This document shows, piece by piece, positions 8,973 to 18,433 of a stretch of DNA of 64,000 nt; position 1 is the stretch's first letter, and each line of letters begins with the position of its first letter. The notes beneath the pieces were generated by a model, which saw only the letters and a program-made list of their open reading frames with translations, was not told where the DNA came from and did no database searches. The position numbers and the translations under genes are program-made. Origin of the DNA: Bacillus infantis NRRL B-14911 (lineage in GTDB: Bacteria; Bacillota; Bacilli; Bacillales; Cytobacillaceae); contig NC_022524.1 in assembly GCF_000473245.1 (NCBI RefSeq), forward strand, positions 2,814,501-2,878,500, read 5' to 3'.

Positions 8973-10232
8973 CTAGACGGCTACTGACTTTTTATCTGCT
9001 TTCTTCTCTCTGAGCCTTTTAATATCAAGGCGGATCAATAATGAAACAGTAAGTGCAACGGCAAAGAGTCCTGTGAAAACATAGAGGCTTTGAGAATAGC
9101 TCCCTGTCGTTTCCCTTACCCAAGAAGCGAACATCGGTCCGGCCAGGCCGGCCGCAGCCCACGCTGTTAAAATATATCCGTGGATGGCGCCCAGCTGTTT
9201 TGTCCCAAACAAATCCCCGATGTATGCCGGGATGGAGGCAAAGCCTCCGCCATAGCATGTGTATATGATGGCAAGGATGATCTGAAACAGCAGCGGATTA
9301 TCAACCATGGTGACAAGCGGAAAAGCAATGATCTGGATCAGGAAAAAGAGCGTATAGGTATTGGGCCTGCCGATATAATCAGAGATCGAAGCCCACCCGA
9401 TCCTTCCTAATCCATTAAAAGCGCCCAGAACACCGACAAGGGCTGCTGCCGCTGCTGCTGTAAGTCCGATGCTTTCCTGTGCGAGAGGAGAAGCAGCAGA
9501 AATAATGGCTATGCCGCAGGTGACATTGATGAAAAGCATGATCCAGAGAAAGTAGAATCTTTTCGTTTTCACTGCCTCATTGGCTGTGAGCTGCGATAAA
9601 TCTTCCCTTCCCCCACCCTTGCCATCCCCTTTTCCTTCAAACCCTTTCGGCACCCAGCCTTCTTTTGGATGAGCCAAATAGAGAGAGGCAGCGATCATAA
9701 TAATAAAGTAGGAGATCCCAAGGATATAGAAGGTGCTTGCAATGCCCACGGAATTGATGAGGCTCTGCATGATCGGGCTGCTGATAAGGGCAGCAAAACC
9801 GAATCCCATGATAGCAAGCCCCGTCGCAAGTCCGCGGCGGTCAGGGAACCACTTTACGAGAGTTGAAACAGGAGCAATATAGCCCACACCCAGACCAATG
9901 CCTCCAAGTACTCCATAAAAGATGTATAATAGCATTAAAGATTCCATTTGGATGGCAAGCCCTGATCCGGTTATTCCTGCGCCGAAAAAAACGGCAGCCA
10001 ATATCCCCGCTTTGCGCGGACCATATCTTTCTACAAAGTGGCCCAGGAATGCAGCTGATAGGCCCAGGAATAAAATTGCCAGGCTGAAAGTAAAGCTGAC
10101 CTCTGTCAAATCCCAGCCAAACTCGCTGACAATCGGCTTGGTGAAGACACTCCAGGCATATACAGACCCGATCGATATATGGATTCCCACTGCCGAGGCC
10201 GCGATCAGCCACCTGTTTTTGGTTTTTTCCAT
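8973..10232 (-). CDS. MFS transporter of the OFA (oxalate/formate antiporter) family
   Basis: Twelve-helix major facilitator of about 419 residues. The N-terminus (NRWLIAASAVGIHISIGSVYAWSVFTKP) is characteristic of OFA-family carriers such as OxlT and YhjX. The central loop is hydrophilic and Gly/Lys-rich (GKGDGKGGGRED). GTG (10235) and ATG (10232) are adjacent start options behind GGAGGGAG; ATG is preferred. It is divergent from fdhD-moaA, which suggests a link to formate or a related short carboxylate, but the family also carries pyruvate and other acids, so the substrate is inference. Confidence 0.85.
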   Translation of the reverse strand: MEKTKNRWLIAASAVGIHISIGSVYAWSVFTKPIVSEFGWDLTEVSFTFSLAILFLGLSAAFLGHFVERYGPRKAGILAAVFFGAGITGSGLAIQMESLMLLYIFYGVLGGIGLGVGYIAPVSTLVKWFPDRRGLATGLAIMGFGFAALISSPIMQSLINSVGIASTFYILGISYFIIMIAASLYLAHPKEGWVPKGFEGKGDGKGGGREDLSQLTANEAVKTKRFYFLWIMLFINVTCGIAIISAASPLAQESIGLTAAAAAALVGVLGAFNGLGRIGWASISDYIGRPNTYTLFFLIQIIAFPLVTMVDNPLLFQIILAIIYTCYGGGFASIPAYIGDLFGTKQLGAIHGYILTAWAAAGLAGPMFASWVRETTGSYSQSLYVFTGLFAVALTVSLLIRLDIKRLREKKADKKSVAV

Positions 10233-10411
10233 CACTCCATCTCCCTCCTCTAATTAGAAAACCCTTTCATAACAAGCATTGCTATATTCCCTTAAAAGCT
10301 TCCCTCCAAACGGAATAGTCATAATATTTAGATGGTTTTTAGAGAATGGGCAAGGCGATGCCCTGTATTCGGCGCTGGATAAACAGCATCAATATACCAC
10401 GGCTTAAATTC

Positions 10412-10439
10412 TTGCTTTCTCTCATATATGTGCTAATAT
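10412..10439 (+). promoter_or_regulatory. Putative sigma-A promoter for fdhD-moaA
   Basis: TTGCTT (10412-10417) and TAATAT (10434-10439) with a 16-bp spacer lie just upstream of fdhD, about 30 bp before the start. The same gap (10233-10470) also holds a small GGGCA/TGCCC hairpin near 10348-10363. Confidence 0.5.
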
Positions 10440-10470
10440 TTGTGGTAATTCAAGAGAACGGGTGAAAAGA

Positions 10471-11256
10471 ATGAATATAAGCAAAGAAAGAAAAATAGTC
10501 CAATTTCAGGATGGAAAGCTTAAAGAGGGTGCAGACCTGATAGCAGAGGAATTCCCTCTCACCATCTTTATAAATGGCGAGGAATTCGCTACAATGGTTT
10601 GTTCCCCGGACGGACTGGAAGAGCTTGCGGTCGGATTCCTTGCTTCTGAAGGAGTCATCCGCAGCAGCAGAGAGCTGACAAGTCTCCAGGTAGACAGCAG
10701 CAAGGGCTTCGCTTATGCCGAGGTAAGCAGTTACACTCCAGCCTTAAAACCAGCCCATTCCAAAAGATTCATCGGCTCCTGCTGCGGCAAAAGCCGGCAG
10801 TTTTATCTCCTCAGTGATGTGAAGACAGCAAAGACCTCCACTTCAACAGCTTCATTAACAGCCCAAGAATGCCTATCAGCGATGAAGCAGCTGCAGGAAG
10901 CCAGTGTTGATTTCCGGCAGACCGGCGGTGTCCACAATGCAGCTTTATTCCATGGCGACAGGATGATCATCAGCCGTACAGATATTGGCAGGCATAATGC
11001 TTTAGATAAAATTCTGGGATACTGTATAATAAATAAGATACCTGTACGGGATAAAGCGATTGCGTTCAGCGGAAGGATTTCCTCTGAAGTGCTTCTGAAG
11101 GCCGCCAAAATCGGGGTCGGCATCTTATTGTCCAAGTCTGCCCCGACCGGCCTTGCGATTGATCTTGCGGAAGATTTGAACATTACTGCAGCAGGATTTA
11201 TCAGGGGAAATTCCTTTAATGTATACTCCTGCCCGGAACGGATAACAGAAATTTAA
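10471..11256 (+). CDS. fdhD: Sulfurtransferase FdhD, formate dehydrogenase accessory protein
   Basis: FdhD carries sulfur from a cysteine desulfurase to the molybdenum cofactor and is needed for formate dehydrogenase activity. The protein (261 residues) shows the family landmarks [11 protein letters not shown], the Cys loop GSCCGKS where the conserved catalytic Cys lies, [41 protein letters not shown] and LSKSAPT. A GTG at 10462 is in frame, but the ATG at 10471 is preceded by GGGTGA at good spacing and is preferred. moaA follows after 19 bp. No formate dehydrogenase structural gene is in the window. Confidence 0.95.
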   Translation: MNISKERKIVQFQDGKLKEGADLIAEEFPLTIFINGEEFATMVCSPDGLEELAVGFLASEGVIRSSRELTSLQVDSSKGFAYAEVSSYTPALKPAHSKRFIGSCCGKSRQFYLLSDVKTAKTSTSTASLTAQECLSAMKQLQEASVDFRQTGGVHNAALFHGDRMIISRTDIGRHNALDKILGYCIINKIPVRDKAIAFSGRISSEVLLKAAKIGVGILLSKSAPTGLAIDLAEDLNITAAGFIRGNSFNVYSCPERITEI

Positions 11257-11275
11257 ATTTAAAGGAGGCCATCCC

Positions 11276-12289
11276 ATGCTCATAGATAAACTAGACAGAA
11301 ATCTGCGGGATCTGCGCATCTCCGTTACCGATAAATGCAATCTGCGCTGCACCTACTGCATGCCGGCGGAAATTTTTGGCCCCGGATATGCCTTCCTGCC
11401 GAAGGACCAGCTCCTTTCGTTTGAGGAAATAGAGAAGCTTGCGTCCGTTTTTGCGAAGGCATTTGGAATCCAAAAATTCAGGCTCACCGGGGGTGAGCCT
11501 TTAATGCGCAAAGATCTCCCCCAGCTTGTTGAGAAATTGTCCAGCATCCCCGGGGTTGATGATATAGCCATGACCACTAATGGAATACTGCTGCCCCGCT
11601 ATGCAAAAGAACTGAAATCTGCAGGATTGCGCAGGGTTTCCATCAGCCTCGATTCACTGGATGATGAGCTGTTCGGAAAAATAAACGGCCGCGGAATCAA
11701 AGTTGATCAAGTGCTGAAAGGAATTGACGCAGCAGCTGAAGCCGGCTTGAAAGTAAAAATTAACATGGTTGTCCAGAAAGGCGTAAATGATCATCATGTT
11801 ATCCCAATGGCCAAATTTTTCAAAGAAAAAGGCCATGCTCTTAGATTCATTGAATTCATGGATGTCGGGAACACAAACCAGTGGAATATGGATACCGTTT
11901 ATACAAAGAAAGATATCCTCCGCGATATAGCGGAAGTCTTGCCCTTCCAGCCTGCCCCGCCGAATTATCCGGGGGAAGTTGCAAAAAGATATGTATATGA
12001 AGGCTCAGAATCTGAATTTGGGATTATTTCTTCCGTCACTGATGCTTTTTGCTCATCATGCAACAGAGCAAGGCTTTCTGCTGAAGGCAAACTGTATACA
12101 TGCCTGTTTTCTTCTGCCGGGCATAACCTCAAAGAGCCGCTCCGTGCAGGAAAAACCGATGATGAACTTGAAAGCATCATCACTGGTATCTGGAATGCCA
12201 GGGATGACCGGTATTCAGAGACGAGGGATGAGCTGAAAAGCAGCGGCACTTCCCGGAAAAAAGTTGAAATGTCCCATATTGGAGGCTGA
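11276..12289 (+). CDS. moaA: GTP 3',8-cyclase MoaA (molybdenum cofactor biosynthesis)
   Basis: Radical SAM enzyme that with MoaC turns GTP into cyclic pyranopterin monophosphate, the first step of molybdopterin synthesis. The N-terminal CxxxCxxC cluster is Cys21, Cys25 and Cys28. The C-terminal cluster C-x2-C-x13-C lies in [19 protein letters not shown], and the protein ends with the essential Gly-Gly (SHIGG). The 337-residue length is typical. AAAGGAGG precedes the ATG. The fdhD neighbour makes formate dehydrogenase the likely client. Confidence 0.96.
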   Translation: MLIDKLDRNLRDLRISVTDKCNLRCTYCMPAEIFGPGYAFLPKDQLLSFEEIEKLASVFAKAFGIQKFRLTGGEPLMRKDLPQLVEKLSSIPGVDDIAMTTNGILLPRYAKELKSAGLRRVSISLDSLDDELFGKINGRGIKVDQVLKGIDAAAEAGLKVKINMVVQKGVNDHHVIPMAKFFKEKGHALRFIEFMDVGNTNQWNMDTVYTKKDILRDIAEVLPFQPAPPNYPGEVAKRYVYEGSESEFGIISSVTDAFCSSCNRARLSAEGKLYTCLFSSAGHNLKEPLRAGKTDDELESIITGIWNARDDRYSETRDELKSSGTSRKKVEMSHIGG

Positions 12290-12321
12290 TATGGTCTCTT
12301 TTATTGTCAGGAGGATGCATA

Positions 12322-12771
12322 ATGGCGGAACACCGATTTGAACTAAAAGCCCACTGGCCAGGATTGCGCAATGATTCTGGAACACTGGAAACAAAGGGGC
12401 TCTCTACGAAAATATCCATCCCGCCGGAAATGGACGGGCCTGGCGTCGGCACTAATCCGGATGAAATGCTCCTCGGTGCAGCCGCGACATGCTATATCAT
12501 TACACTGGCTGCCATGATGGAGAGAAGCAGGCTCGAAAAAGAGGACTTAACGATAGAATCGACAGGAATAGTCGATGTTACTAACGGAGTCATAACCTAT
12601 AAAGAAATTATCCACCGCCCTCAGATTATTTTGAAATCGGACGCGTCAGACCGGGACCTCCAGCTTGCCGAACGGCTTGCCCAAAAAGCGGAGGGATCCT
12701 GTATGATTTCAAGGGCTGTAAAAGGAAATGTGGAAATTTCACTTTATACGGATATAAAAAAAGCTGAATAA
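12322..12771 (+). CDS. OsmC/Ohr-family protein
   Basis: OsmC-like protein of 149 residues, a family of thiol-dependent hydroperoxide reductases and relatives. An ATG at 12304 is in frame but has no ribosome site; AGGAGG lies 7 bp before the ATG at 12322. The first conserved Cys is in LLGAAATCYIITLAAM and the second in KAEGSCMISRAV, the two positions that form the catalytic pair in the family. It lies 32 bp after moaA and probably shares that transcript, though a functional link to molybdenum cofactor is not obvious. Confidence 0.9.
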   Translation: MAEHRFELKAHWPGLRNDSGTLETKGLSTKISIPPEMDGPGVGTNPDEMLLGAAATCYIITLAAMMERSRLEKEDLTIESTGIVDVTNGVITYKEIIHRPQIILKSDASDRDLQLAERLAQKAEGSCMISRAVKGNVEISLYTDIKKAE

Positions 12772-12772
12772 C

Positions 12773-12840
12773 AAAAAAATGCCCAGGAAACTGAACGATA
12801 CCACATATTGTGGCCGCCTCAGATATCCCGGGCATTTTTT
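12773..12840. terminator. Bidirectional terminator between osmC-like gene and HAD gene
   Basis: AAAAAATGCCC at 12774-12784 pairs with GGGCATTTTTT at 12830-12840. The long loop contains a second hairpin (CCACA/TGTGG). A and T tracts flank both sides, serving the convergent genes. Confidence 0.75.
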
Positions 12841-12872
12841 GAACATAAAGAGTGCCTTATTTTTCAATTCAA

Positions 12873-13637
12873 CTAGCTTAGCTGCTTTTTGAGGGCAAAC
12901 TTTCTGATAGCTGCTGCTACTCCATCTTCAGTGTTGGCAGCGGTCACTGCGTCGGCTGCTTCCTTTACTGTCTCCTGGGCATTTCCCATCGCCACACCCC
13001 AGCCGCATTCCCTGATCATTGAAATATCATTCAGGCTGTCCCCGACAGCCATCACCTGATCCATCGTTAAGCCAAGAAGTTCGCAGACCCTCTTAATGCC
13101 ATTAGCCTTATTGACTCCCAGTGCATTGACTTCGATATTGGTCAGGGCGCTGTTCGTTATTTCCAGCTCTCCCCGTTCTGCCAATGTCTGCAGAACCGTT
13201 TCCCTTGCGGCATCGTCCTCGATGTTAAAACCGAACTTCAGCCATTCGTTTGACAGCAGATCTTCCGGCATCTCATCTCGGAACACCTTCTCGCTGTTAA
13301 CTGCCCAGAAGCCGGCTTTATGCTCTTTTGACAAATCCCACATCCAGCTGATCAGCTCTGCAGAAACCGGATTCCTTTCCACAAGGCTCCCGTCCGGTCC
13401 CCATATCTCCCCTCCGTTGATTGTCACAAGATAGGAGTCAAGCTTCAGAGAATCTGCGTGATCCCTGCAGGTAAGCCTTGTCCTGCCAGTGCTTAACACC
13501 ACTTTGATGCCTGCTTCAATGGCTTCCTTTATAGCTTTACGGTTCCCATCCGATACTTCGCCTTTTTCATTCAATAATGTTCCGTCCATGTCCAATGCAA
13601 TCAGTTTAATTTCTGGACTTTCTTCTCTGTTTTGCAA
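12873..13637 (-). CDS. Cof-type HAD-superfamily phosphatase
   Basis: Cytoplasmic HAD hydrolase of the Cof (IIB cap) subfamily, 254 residues. Motif I is IALDMDGTLLNE with the nucleophile and acid Asp pair, motif II VVLSTGRT, and the C-terminal AVGDSLNDISMI supplies the Mg ligands. Members dephosphorylate sugar phosphates or flavin nucleotides; the substrate here is unknown. The start is a TTG at 13637, with GAGAGGA upstream at slightly long spacing, because no ATG lies before motif I. The gene is convergent with the osmC-like gene. Confidence 0.88.
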   Translation of the reverse strand: MQNREESPEIKLIALDMDGTLLNEKGEVSDGNRKAIKEAIEAGIKVVLSTGRTRLTCRDHADSLKLDSYLVTINGGEIWGPDGSLVERNPVSAELISWMWDLSKEHKAGFWAVNSEKVFRDEMPEDLLSNEWLKFGFNIEDDAARETVLQTLAERGELEITNSALTNIEVNALGVNKANGIKRVCELLGLTMDQVMAVGDSLNDISMIRECGWGVAMGNAQETVKEAADAVTAANTEDGVAAAIRKFALKKQLS

Positions 13638-13784
13638 CGCGGCTCAGTCCTCTCTCGAATTATGTCTATTTTATTATAATAAAAAAATGGCATGTCTATC
13701 CAATGATAGACTTCCCCGCTCTTTTTTATCCTATATATTTTCTGCACCGGGAAGAAGCTCTGACAGCCAATCTTAGCATAAACT

Positions 13785-14720
13785 TTACAATTGCCCTCCA
13801 GGCCAGAATGTCCCGCCGAGCTTCAGGACCTTTAGCTGTTCCTTGGGCAATGCAAGCCTGTCCCATTCTTTTTCCAGCCTCTCCAAGGCTTCAGGCCCTG
13901 TATCATCTGCAAGGCGGTATGCACCATAATGCATGGGAATGAACCGCTCTCCTTTAAGCTCCAGAAAGGCTTTTATTGCATCCTCGGGATTGATATGGGA
14001 AACAGACATAAACCATTCGGGTTCATACGCTCCAATCGGCATCAGGACAATATCTAGCTTGTGCTTTTCCGCTATCTCCTTGAATCCCCTGAAATAGCCC
14101 GTATCCCCTGCAAAATAAACTGATTGTTCATCTTCAGGATTCTCTATGATCCAGCCTCCCCAATGGGAAGTATTGGTGTCATTCAGGCCCCGCCTTGTCC
14201 AATGCTGGGCAGGGACAAAGGTAAGCTTAAGGGTGCCCGCTTCAAAACTGTCCCACCAGTCTGCCTCGTGGATATTCGTATATCCCCGCTTAGCAAAAGC
14301 CCCCTTCAATCCTGCCGGAACAAAGAATTTCGGATTTCCCCCAAGCTTTTTGATTGTTGGAAAGTCAAGATGATCATAATGGCCATGAGAAATCAGGACC
14401 AAATCAATGGGGGGAAGGGAAGTGATTGGCAGTCCAGGCTCCGTCAGTCTCTTTTGCACCCCCATCCTTAAAGCCCACACAGGGTCAGTGATCATATTCA
14501 ATCCGCCAATCTGTATAAGAAAGGTCGAATGCCCTATCCAAGTCACTGACATGGACTCCCGGTTTTTCTTAAGCTTCTCTGCTTCCTTCTCTTCAGCCTG
14601 AGCTATCTGCACATTAAGATCTTTCTTATTCCTCCGCCTCTCCCTCGACCAGCGCAGCATATCCCTGAACCCATGTTCGTTTTTCACACCATCATAATTT
14701 TCATATCTGGAGCCTTTCAT
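13785..14720 (-). CDS. Metallo-beta-lactamase-fold hydrolase, NAPE-PLD-like (COG2220)
   Basis: MBL-fold protein, 311 residues from the ATG at 14720, which has AAGGAAGG about 7 bp upstream; an in-frame ATG at 14744 lacks such a site. The zinc motif is SHGHYDHLD, with later ligands in PAQHW, FAGDTGYF and PMHYGAY. These and the TWIGHSTFLIQIGG segment match the N-acylphosphatidylethanolamine phospholipase D-like branch. The substrate in bacilli is unknown. It stands alone, 147 bp from the HAD gene, with no shared operon visible. Confidence 0.85.
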   Translation of the reverse strand: MKGSRYENYDGVKNEHGFRDMLRWSRERRRNKKDLNVQIAQAEEKEAEKLKKNRESMSVTWIGHSTFLIQIGGLNMITDPVWALRMGVQKRLTEPGLPITSLPPIDLVLISHGHYDHLDFPTIKKLGGNPKFFVPAGLKGAFAKRGYTNIHEADWWDSFEAGTLKLTFVPAQHWTRRGLNDTNTSHWGGWIIENPEDEQSVYFAGDTGYFRGFKEIAEKHKLDIVLMPIGAYEPEWFMSVSHINPEDAIKAFLELKGERFIPMHYGAYRLADDTGPEALERLEKEWDRLALPKEQLKVLKLGGTFWPGGQL

Positions 14721-14920
14721 ACCATTACCTTCCTTAACCGCCATATATGGCTTTGATTCTTATATTTTACTAGGGCGGCTGGGAAGCGGCAAAAGATTCA
14801 TCCAGAAATACGCAGCCCAAAATCTTGAAAGCGGTTTACCTTGTCGGTGTTGCAGGGTAGATATTTTCTATCCATTACATAATATTCCATCGAAAAACAC
14901 AGACATTAAAGGAGGCACAC

Positions 14921-16351
14921 ATGCAAACCGAAAAGAAAAATACTTATTCAAAGGCAAAAATTATTGGTCTGATTCTTGGACCTTTAAGTTTTGCAGCTAT
15001 TATGTTTTTTATGGATATGGATCCTCAACCAAAAGCAGTACTGGCTTCAACAGCCTGGATCTCCATATGGTGGATTACTGAGACTCTTCCGATACCTGCC
15101 ACTTCTCTTCTCCCGCTGATCCTCCTCCCGATATCCGGAGGGCTTGATAGCGGAAAAGCCGCTTCCGCATACGGCAATCCGATAGTCTTTATGTATATGG
15201 GGGGTTTTATAATAGCCATCGCTATCGAAAAGTGGAATCTACACAAAAGAATCGCCTTAACAATTCTTAGTGTTATCGGAACAAGCTCAAACCGTATTAT
15301 CCTTGGAGTCATGCTGGCTACTTCACTTTTATCCATGTGGATCAACAACACAGCAACAGCACTCATGATGTTCCCTATAGCACTCGCTCTGACGAAACAA
15401 ATAAAAGCAGACACTGTACTGGATAACAAGAGCTTTGATTTTTTCAGCAAAAGCATTATGCTGTCAGTCGCATATTCAGCCACGATTGGCGGGCTGGCAA
15501 CACTGGTAGGGTCAATACCAAATGCTGCATTCGCAGCCATTTCTGCAGAAATGCTTGGCAGAACTATAACATTCTCAGATTGGCTGATATTCGCACTGCC
15601 ACTTACAGTGATTCTTCTTATTTTGACCTACTTGTATATCACCAGAGTTCAGTTTCCAGTCAAAGTCAGCATTGGTGACAATCAGCAATACATAAAAAAA
15701 GAACTTCAGGAGCTGGGTCCTGTTACTTATGAAGAAAAGATGGTTGCCGGTGTGTTTTTCCTTACCGGCCTGCTGTGGGTTCTTGGGGGTCTGCTTCCCG
15801 AGACTATCAATGACTCTATGATTGGTATCTTTGGAGCACTCCTGCTGTTTTTTATCCCCGCAAAGATCAAAAAAGAAAGGATGCTTGAATGGGAAGATGC
15901 CTCAAAACTGCCTTGGGGGCTGCTTTTGCTATTTGGAGGCGGGCTTTCCCTGGCAGCCGCCTTTACAGAATCAAAACTGACAAACTGGATAGGGACTCAA
16001 CTGGAAACCTTAATCGGTTATCCCTATTTTTTCATAGTACTGACCCTCTCAGCGATCATTTTATTTCTGACTGAAATTATGTCGAATACTGCAGTATCAA
16101 ATATGGTTATCCCAATAACAGTCGGAATGGCTTATGGCATTGGAATCGAGCCATATGGATTAATGGCAGCGGCCGCACTCGCTTCTTCTTGTGCATTTAT
16201 GCTGCCGATCTCCACAGCACCCAACGCTATTGTTTTCGGTTCTGATTATATCAAAATTAATGATATGATCAAAAGCGGTTTTTGGCTGAACTTAATCAGC
16301 CTATTTATCATCGTGTTGGCAGTCTATTACTGGCTGCCGCGTATTTTTTAA
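14921..16351 (+). CDS. SLC13/DASS family sodium-coupled carboxylate (or anion) carrier
   Basis: Membrane carrier of 476 residues with about eleven hydrophobic segments and two inverted halves. Each half carries an SNT-like substrate/sodium motif: SMWINNTATALMM in the first and TEIMSNTAVSNMV in the second. Also visible are WWITETLPIPATSLLPLILLP and PISTAPNAIVFG. These are typical of divalent anion:Na symporters for succinate, malate, fumarate or related acids. AAAGGAGG precedes the ATG. It is a single-gene unit ended by a strong bidirectional terminator. The dicarboxylate substrate is family inference. Confidence 0.9.
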   Translation: MQTEKKNTYSKAKIIGLILGPLSFAAIMFFMDMDPQPKAVLASTAWISIWWITETLPIPATSLLPLILLPISGGLDSGKAASAYGNPIVFMYMGGFIIAIAIEKWNLHKRIALTILSVIGTSSNRIILGVMLATSLLSMWINNTATALMMFPIALALTKQIKADTVLDNKSFDFFSKSIMLSVAYSATIGGLATLVGSIPNAAFAAISAEMLGRTITFSDWLIFALPLTVILLILTYLYITRVQFPVKVSIGDNQQYIKKELQELGPVTYEEKMVAGVFFLTGLLWVLGGLLPETINDSMIGIFGALLLFFIPAKIKKERMLEWEDASKLPWGLLLLFGGGLSLAAAFTESKLTNWIGTQLETLIGYPYFFIVLTLSAIILFLTEIMSNTAVSNMVIPITVGMAYGIGIEPYGLMAAAALASSCAFMLPISTAPNAIVFGSDYIKINDMIKSGFWLNLISLFIIVLAVYYWLPRIF

Positions 16352-16410
16352 GAAAATAAGAGCAGACTGTTTTCCGAAAAATGGCTTGATTTACTCCCCT
16401 TGTTTGAAAA

Positions 16411-16440
16411 AAAAGAACCGGAATCTGGTCCGGTTCTTTT
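16411..16440. terminator. Bidirectional terminator between carrier and RpiR-type gene
   Basis: Twelve-base arms AAAAGAACCGGA (16411-16422) and TCCGGTTCTTTT (16429-16440) around a six-base loop. The last base coincides with the stop codon of the convergent regulator gene. Confidence 0.85.
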
Positions 16441-17318
16441 CACTTCAAATGCTTCGACTTAACATTCTCGCGCAGAAAATCAATGGCACTCCTCGTTTCA
16501 TCAAGATAGGCAACGCTTTCATCATACTGTCTGGAAGCGGCGCACATGAAAAGAATATCAATAACATGAAGCTGTGCGATCCTCGAGGAAGTTGCACCGC
16601 TCCTGAATGTTGGCTCTTTTGTGGAAGATGTGAACAGCCTGATATCCGCTTGATCTGAAACGAGGGAGCTTCCGTACTTTGTAAGAGAGATTGTTACAGC
16701 GCCCCGCTTATTGGCAAGCTCAAGTATCTTGGCGACCTCAAATGTCTTGCCTGAAAAAGATATCCCGAAAACCACATCATCCGGCTTAACATTCGCGACC
16801 AGTGTAGCAGTCATATGGATATCAGCAAAGGCTGTAGCATGCTTATTGATGCGAAGGAATTTCTGCTGGGCGTCCTGGGCGATGATGCTGGAGGCGCCTA
16901 CCCCAAAGAAATGCACTGTTTCCGCCTTCTGGATGGCTTCGACAGCTTTGGAAAGCTCTTCTGCGCTCAGCAGATCGGCAGTTTCCCTGATTGTCTGGAT
17001 GCTGTTGCTCGACATTTTCTCAATGATGGAATGCTGTGATTCATTCGGTTCAATATCACGGAATCCGGGGTGGTCAGTTTTTTGCAGATCACCGGCAATC
17101 CTAAGCTTCAATTCCTGGTAGCCTTTCAGCCCAAGTGATTTGCAGAGCCTGATTACGGCCGCACTGCTTGTGGAGCTCCGCTTGCCCAGTTCACTGGCTG
17201 TCAATGCGATCGCTTCCTTTGGATTTTCCAGGATGAAGGATGCTATTTTTTTCTCTGAAGGAGGCAGCTTTCCCAGCATTTCGGAAAGCATGACAAGCCC
17301 GCCATTAATAAAAGACAT
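16440..17318 (-). CDS. MurR/RpiR family transcriptional regulator
   Basis: Sugar-phosphate-responsive regulator of 292 residues. The N-terminal RpiR HTH (about 1-77) contains KIASFILENPKEAIALTASELGKR and SSAAVIRLCKSLGLKGYQELK. The C-terminal SIS domain has HFFGVGASSIIAQDAQ and the phosphosugar-loop motif FGISFSGKTFEVAK. The frame opens at 17330, but the ATG at 17318 has GTGAGG at correct distance and is preferred. No sugar gene is adjacent, so the regulated pathway cannot be named; amino-sugar or MurNAc control is the commonest role. Confidence 0.9.
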   Translation of the reverse strand: MSFINGGLVMLSEMLGKLPPSEKKIASFILENPKEAIALTASELGKRSSTSSAAVIRLCKSLGLKGYQELKLRIAGDLQKTDHPGFRDIEPNESQHSIIEKMSSNSIQTIRETADLLSAEELSKAVEAIQKAETVHFFGVGASSIIAQDAQQKFLRINKHATAFADIHMTATLVANVKPDDVVFGISFSGKTFEVAKILELANKRGAVTISLTKYGSSLVSDQADIRLFTSSTKEPTFRSGATSSRIAQLHVIDILFMCAASRQYDESVAYLDETRSAIDFLRENVKSKHLK

Positions 17319-17478
17319 GGAATACCTCACTTGCGATATATTTATTATTTATATTATAACGCCTTTTCCCTGTTCTATCATTTTTGAGCAGTGCAGAAGG
17401 TGAAAGATGCTTTGCTGCTTCATTGTAAGCAGGACTCCTCCATGTTATGATAGACAAAAAAGTGTTGGAGTGCTTACT

Positions 17479-17784
17479 ATGTATATTGTCCATTCTACCT
17501 TTACCGTGCCGGCTGAAAAGGCTGCAGAGGTAATAGAAATCTACCATAACCGCTCACGGAAAGTAGATCAGTCCGAAGGCTTCAAAAAATTCCTTCTGCT
17601 CCAGAACAGCAAACGACCAGGGGACATTACCGTCCATATGGAATGGGATACAAAGGAAAGCTATTTAAATTGGGTAAAAAGCGCCCAATTCAAGGAAATC
17701 CATGATCTTGAAAAGAAATACCCAGACCAGGAGCTCGCCTCTGTCATTCCAAAGGTAACTCAATTCGAGGTTGTTGGAGACTAG
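17479..17784 (+). CDS. Antibiotic biosynthesis monooxygenase (ABM) fold protein, heme-oxygenase-like
   Basis: Small dimeric alpha/beta-barrel protein of 101 residues, family of IsdG/HmoA-type heme-degrading enzymes and quinol monooxygenases. The ATG at 17479 follows TTGGAG; upstream in-frame sequence lacks a ribosome site. The pattern EGFKKFLLLQ, HMEWDTKESYLNWVKSAQFKEIH has Trp65 and His75, the same 10-residue spacing as the Trp67/His77 pair of IsdG. The Asn found at position 7 in IsdG is Thr here, so heme degradation is possible but not shown. It is a single gene ended by a strong terminator. Confidence 0.82.
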   Translation: MYIVHSTFTVPAEKAAEVIEIYHNRSRKVDQSEGFKKFLLLQNSKRPGDITVHMEWDTKESYLNWVKSAQFKEIHDLEKKYPDQELASVIPKVTQFEVVGD

Positions 17785-17815
17785 CATATCATTTTATCAG
17801 ACTACTAAATGCCCG

Positions 17816-17851
17816 GGACCCCCGCTCCAGTTTTGAGCGGGGGTCCTTTTT
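17816..17851 (+). terminator. Intrinsic terminator after the ABM gene
   Basis: Perfect 12-bp stem GGACCCCCGCTC / GAGCGGGGGTCC with a 7-base loop and five T residues. The following 227 bp before the tnrA stop hold no convincing gene. Confidence 0.92.
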
Positions 17852-18078
17852 GCATGGCATATTTGGCCCTTTAATTTATACAGGATCAAAAAAGCCCTCC
17901 ATAGAGGAGAACTCTTTTCATTATTTTTCACAAGCCCAATGGTCTTTCTCACGGTAACACTTTGAAGCATAGGCAGGATGTGTGGATGGGACGCCATTTG
18001 GATGAAATCATGTTGTATTCTCTTAGGCCAGTATATCTTTCAAAGGCGGAAAAATTTATAAAATTCAGTGAATAACTA

Positions 18079-18402
18079 TTATTTCCTCCGGATCCCAAAG
18101 CGGGCATTAATCTGCCCTTTTAGCATCTGCTCGCGGAGTTTCTCATCTTTGGTATTATTTTTTTTCAGATAATCGCTCCTGATTTCGTCTGTTCTGACCC
18201 CTTCTTCTCTTTTGTTGGCAATATCAATGAGCTGTTCAACATCTGAGAAGGAATATTTCCTGCTCCCCTTTTCAGTTCTTTCGGGAAAAATGAGGCTTCT
18301 TTCTTCATAATATCTAATCTGCCTTTCACTCAATCCTGTCAGCTCGCTTACCACCCCAATGGAAATGACTTTTCTGTTCTTGTACGAAGGTTCTTCTTTC
18401 AT
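18079..18402 (-). CDS. tnrA: Nitrogen-limitation regulator TnrA
   Basis: MerR-family global nitrogen regulator of 107 residues. The N-terminal winged helix (residues 12-60) contains [19 protein letters not shown] and [19 protein letters not shown], close to the B. subtilis protein as I recall it. The C-terminal tail ending [12 protein letters not shown] is the short segment by which feedback-inhibited glutamine synthetase sequesters TnrA; GlnR differs in this region. TnrA works under nitrogen limitation and binds TGTNA-N7-TNACA. A consensus site lies 68 bp upstream of its own start. The gene is divergent from two small ORFs in the same arrangement as B. subtilis tnrA and ykzB-ykoL. Confidence 0.95.
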   Translation of the reverse strand: MKEEPSYKNRKVISIGVVSELTGLSERQIRYYEERSLIFPERTEKGSRKYSFSDVEQLIDIANKREEGVRTDEIRSDYLKKNNTKDEKLREQMLKGQINARFGIRRK

Positions 18403-18433
18403 ACACTCACCCCGATGGCTTTATCTTTGTTCC

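Noticed and set aside
8734-8976. 80-codon plus-strand ORF downstream of the amidohydrolase
   Set aside because: It contains a terminator and a long hairpin, and composition is not coding-like.
17797-17997. 66-codon minus-strand ORF
   Set aside because: It overlaps a perfect terminator, has no ribosome site and no recognisable family.
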